Assembly: GCA_030699345.1 (NCBI GenBank)
Contig: JAUYMX010000473.1
Coordinates: 1-7,902, forward strand
Direction of reading: 5' to 3'
Source: Methylococcaceae bacterium
GTDB taxonomy: Bacteria; Pseudomonadota; Gammaproteobacteria; Methylococcales; Methylomonadaceae
DNA length: 7,902 bases
The notes below the pieces were generated by a model. It saw nothing but the letters and a program-made list of their open reading frames with translations, made no database searches and was not told where the DNA came from. Position numbers and translations under genes: made by a program. Of this stretch, positions 5,794 to 7,902 are shown in pieces (positions within the stretch are counted from its first letter, which is position 1; the number at the start of each line of letters is the position of its first letter).

Positions 5794-7023
5794 ATGCCTT
5801 TTACTACTCTCGGGTTATCCGATCCATTACTGCGCGCCATTGCTGACGCAGGTTACACCACGCCATCACCGATCCAAGCCCAAGCCATCCCGGCAGTATT
5901 AAATGGCCATGACGTACTCGCTGCCGCGCAAACCGGTACTGGTAAAACTGCTGGATTTACCTTGCCGATCTTGCATCGGTTATCGCAAAAATCTTATGAC
6001 AAAAACCGTCCGGTACGTTGCTTGATCTTAACGCCCACCCGCGAATTGGCTGCCCAAGTAGGTGAATCTGTCGGCAAATATGGCGCACATTTGCACCCAC
6101 GCTTAAAAACTGAAATTGTGTTTGGCGGCGTTAAAATCAATCCACAAATGATGCGTTTGCGCGGCGGCGTCGATATATTAGTTGCCACACCTGGCCGTCT
6201 GTTGGATTTACTCAGTCAAAATGCTGTCAAATTAGACCAGGTTGAGACACTGATTCTTGATGAAGCTGATCGCATGTTGGACATGGGATTTATTCGAGAC
6301 ATTCGCAAAATCATCGCGCTTTGTCCAAAAAAACGTCAAAACCTGCTGTTTTCCGCGACTTTTTCTGAAGACATCCGCAAATTGACTACCGGTCTTTTGG
6401 TCAACCCAATCAAAATCGAAGTCGCGCCGCGCAACACCGCTGCAGAATTAGTCGAACAAATTGCTTATCTGACCAACAAAGCCAGTAAAACTGGATTACT
6501 TTGCCACTTGATAAAAACCAATGATTGGCAACAAGTATTGGTGTTTACCACTACTAAACACGGCGCTAACAGGCTTACCGAAAAACTCAATAACGTTGGT
6601 ATTAAAGCAGCAGCTATTCACGGCAACAAAAGCCAAGGTGCCCGTACCAGTGCGCTGGCTGGTTTCAAGGCTGGTGAAATTCGGGTATTGGTTGCTACGG
6701 ATGTTGCCGCGCGTGGCATCGACATCGCTCTATTACCGCACGTAGTCAACTTTGAATTGCCTAAGGTGCCGGAAGATTATGTTCATCGAATAGGCCGTAC
6801 CGGCCGTGCAGGCGAAGAAGGTCAAGCGATCTCGTTAATATCGCATGATGAAGTAAACGCCTTGCGGCAAGTTGAAAAATTAATTGGTAAACCAATTACC
6901 CGCGAGCAAATCGAAGGTTTTGAAGCCGCGGCGGTTGCTCCGCCAATGCCGCCAGAACCACCACGGGGGCCGCGTCCACAACGAAATAACCAACCGTCAC
7001 GCCGGTCGCCTCAACAACGCTAA
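5794..7023 (+). CDS. rhlE: ATP-dependent DEAD-box RNA helicase, RhlE type
   Basis: A cytoplasmic RNA helicase that unwinds short RNA duplexes using ATP. RhlE-type enzymes act in ribosome assembly, RNA decay and cold adaptation. The product has 409 residues with all core motifs. They are the Q motif (F3 and GYTTPSPIQAQ with Q28), Walker A AQTGTGKT (45-52), PTRELA, TPGR, DEAD (156-159), SAT (187-189), VLVFTTTKHGA, VATDVAARGID and HRIGRTGR (331-338). The first 30 residues (MPFTTLGLSDPLLRAIADAG) match RhlE rather than SrmB, RhlB or DbpA. After the helicase core comes a short Pro/Arg-rich basic tail (about residues 383-409, PPEPPRGPRPQRNNQPSRRS), probably an RNA-contacting extension. The ATG at 5794 is preferred over the in-frame TTG at 5782 because RhlE proteins begin here. 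The ribosome-binding site is weak. The gene converges on the CPXCG gene. Confidence 0.94.
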   Translation: MPFTTLGLSDPLLRAIADAGYTTPSPIQAQAIPAVLNGHDVLAAAQTGTGKTAGFTLPILHRLSQKSYDKNRPVRCLILTPTRELAAQVGESVGKYGAHLHPRLKTEIVFGGVKINPQMMRLRGGVDILVATPGRLLDLLSQNAVKLDQVETLILDEADRMLDMGFIRDIRKIIALCPKKRQNLLFSATFSEDIRKLTTGLLVNPIKIEVAPRNTAAELVEQIAYLTNKASKTGLLCHLIKTNDWQQVLVFTTTKHGANRLTEKLNNVGIKAAAIHGNKSQGARTSALAGFKAGEIRVLVATDVAARGIDIALLPHVVNFELPKVPEDYVHRIGRTGRAGEEGQAISLISHDEVNALRQVEKLIGKPITREQIEGFEAAAVAPPMPPEPPRGPRPQRNNQPSRRSPQQR

Positions 7024-7041
7024 GCAACCAATAGCGTTGTT
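7013..7041. terminator. Perfect 10-bp inverted repeat spanning the helicase stop codon
   Basis: AACAACGCTA (7013-7022) and TAGCGTTGTT (7032-7041) are exact reverse complements around a 9-nt loop. The left arm includes the last arginine codon and most of the TAA stop of the helicase gene. It lies between convergent genes, where a bidirectional terminator is expected, but neither side has a clear T-run. It may therefore be a weak terminator or an mRNA 3'-end stabilising hairpin. A second, imperfect hairpin (GACAA 7046-7050 with TTGTC 7066-7070, inner ACC/GGT) follows at once. Confidence 0.55.
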
Positions 7042-7073
7042 AACAGACAATACCAAGGATGGTGTTTGTCGAT

Positions 7074-7265
7074 CTATTCATCATCCCGCTTAACATCTAC
7101 TAACATTTCGCCTGATTCATCTTCAGACAAAATAAATAAAATCGGCGCACAACACACGGCGCAATCTTCATAGTATTGCTGAGCACCTGCGGAAGTATCT
7201 ATCAATACGTCCAATGCTTCACCGCAATACGGGCAAGTAATAATCAATTCATCTAACTCTTGCAT
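7074..7265 (-). CDS. CPXCG-motif cysteine-rich small protein (zinc ribbon)
   Basis: This 63-residue acidic protein of unknown function carries two paired cysteine motifs, C11-P-Y-C14-G and C35-A-V-C38-C39 followed by API, which would bind one zinc ion. It matches the widespread gammaproteobacterial CPXCG family, whose members have the same length and the acidic tail seen here (EDESGEMLVDVKRDDE). Its ATG shares one base with the stop of the dehydrogenase fragment upstream (TAATG), and AAAGG is placed as its ribosome-binding site. Translation was therefore probably coupled to the dehydrogenase. Because that gene is broken by an insertion sequence, transcription of this gene may now depend on a new promoter. 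Confidence 0.85.
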   Translation of the reverse strand: MQELDELIITCPYCGEALDVLIDTSAGAQQYYEDCAVCCAPILFILSEDESGEMLVDVKRDDE

Positions 7266-7764
7266 TATTTAACCTTTCTGAGCAAAGCATCCAACCATGA
7301 TGCAGGCAGCAGCCGCTTCAGTGTGCCGAATAAATAGGTGGGAAAAGTCACGTAATAACGCACCTTCGGCCGTTTACTTTCCAAGGCATGAATAACTTTT
7401 TCGGTAACAGCCATCGCCGACAAAGTAAAAGGTGCGGCCGGACCTTCTTGTTGTAGACGCTCTTCCATCGCTTGGTAAGTTTTTTGATGCACGCTTTTAG
7501 CAGGATTGATATTTTTCTTATACAAAGCAAAAGCGTTTTGCCTGAAGTTAGTCAAAATCGGACCAGGTTCGATCAAAGACACATGAATACCACTACCTTG
7601 CAATTCTAAACGCAAGGTGTCAGCTAAACCTTCCAAGGCAAACTTGCTCGCGTTGTATGCGCCACGATAAGTCATCGCCACCAACCCCAGTACCGAACTA
7701 TTGTAAATAATGCGGCCATGGCCCTGTTTGCGCATCAGAGGGATGATTAAATTGGTTAATTCTT
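7265..7764 (-). pseudogene. Short-chain dehydrogenase/reductase, N-terminal part missing (IS insertion)
   Basis: In frame from about 7762 down to the TAA at 7265-7267 the minus strand reads ELTNLIIPLMRKQGHGRIIY, then NSSVLG and GAYNASKFALEG. This is the C-terminal two thirds (about 166 residues) of a classical SDR oxidoreductase. The catalytic Ser (NSSVLG) and YxxxK (Y-NAS-K) are present, as is the PGPI segment. The Rossmann nucleotide-binding glycine motif and roughly the first 100 residues are absent. Upstream the frame passes through WRFTRKVLHPQ, translated from an insertion-sequence end, and hits a stop at 7796-7798. The alignment to family members therefore breaks exactly where the IS begins. 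The internal ATG at 7733-7735 could start a 156-residue peptide, but it could not bind NAD(P). The substrate is unknown. The missing 5' part presumably lies beyond the right edge, past the IS. Confidence 0.85.
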
Positions 7765-7902
7765 GAGGGTGTAAAACTTTCCGTGTAAACCGCCATTAAA
7801 AAACTTCTGTTAGTCGGTCTTGGTACAGAATCATAAACTGATTCAGCGCTGGCTTCCAATCGCGAATCGGCATGGTCCATTTCTTGGCCGCTTGCTCAAT
7901 GG
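7765..7902 (-). mobile_element. IS256-family insertion sequence, one end, running off the right edge
   Basis: The left boundary is placed at about 7765 (give or take 2), where dehydrogenase coding sequence gives way to GAGGGTGTAAAACTTTCC then GTGTAAACCGCC. This sequence has two GTGTAAA-like repeats and lies directly after the transposase stop, as terminal inverted repeats of this family do. The remainder is the C-terminus of the transposase. The other end and the 8-9 bp target duplication are outside the window, so element length and exact type cannot be given. Confidence 0.85.
7796..7902 (-). CDS. IS256-family (mutator-type) transposase, C-terminal 35 residues or so
   Basis: The minus strand reads IEQAAKKWTMPIRDWKPALN followed by QFMILYQDRLTEVF and TAA. 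This is the typical end of IS256-family DDE transposases (W-x-M/P-P-I-x-x-W, then AL-x-x-F-x-I-x-x-x-x-R). The rest, with the catalytic residues, lies past the right edge, so whether the transposase is intact cannot be judged. It is transcribed towards the dehydrogenase fragment it interrupts. Confidence 0.88.
   Translation of the reverse strand, partial: IEQAAKKWTMPIRDWKPALNQFMILYQDRLTEVF

Noticed and set aside
7698..7880. 60-residue open frame on the minus strand across the IS end
   Set aside because: It crosses the transposase C-terminus and the IS/SDR junction in a different frame from both; the true frames give recognisable protein.
1..7902. A previously undescribed defence, secretion or mobile system
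   Set aside because: All substantial open frames are assigned to known families in expected contexts; no CRISPR array, phage gene, toxin pair or unexplained gene cluster is visible.

Overview
The window is a stretch of flagellar chromosome from a motile Gammaproteobacterium with moderate GC content. The proximal rod/hook genes sit beside a flgA-flgM-flgN-PilZ cluster, and the candidate promoters are of sigma-54 and sigma-28 type. This is the polar-flagellum style of regulation known from Pseudomonas and Vibrio, not the FlhDC style of enterics. The protein flavour would fit a methanotroph-like lineage (Methylococcales), but that is an inference from memory and not shown by the sequence.

Layout. 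Positions 1-2836 (minus strand) hold flgB, flgC, flgD, flgE and the first ten codons of flgF, tightly packed with strong Shine-Dalgarno sites. Positions 2837-3100 are a divergent control region with two outward-facing, near-identical sigma-54 (-24/-12) promoters, one for flgB and one for flgA. Positions 3101-5525 (plus strand) hold flgA, then a sigma-28 promoter, flgM (anti-sigma-28), flgN (chaperone) overlapping flgM by 4 nt, and a two-domain PilZ c-di-GMP receptor of YcgR/FlgZ type. A tRNA-Arg(CCU) with encoded CCA follows at 5560-5636, and then a RhlE-type DEAD-box RNA helicase at 5794-7023. On the minus strand, converging on the helicase, are a small CPXCG zinc-ribbon protein (7074-7265) and the C-terminal part of a short-chain dehydrogenase (7265 to about 7764). 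The dehydrogenase is cut by one end of an IS256-family insertion sequence that runs off the right edge.

How the parts fit. The sigma-54 promoters would switch on rod, hook and P-ring assembly genes (flgBCDEF and flgA). When the hook is finished, FlgM export frees sigma-28. Sigma-28 then drives its own antagonist flgM together with flgN (chaperone for FlgK/FlgL) and the PilZ brake, so late-stage assembly and c-di-GMP control of swimming are made together. The right third is unrelated housekeeping and accessory DNA, with one clear gene disruption by a mobile element.

I found no previously undescribed system. The most useful observations are the paired sigma-54 promoters, the sigma-28 promoter, and the IS256-type insertion in the dehydrogenase gene.
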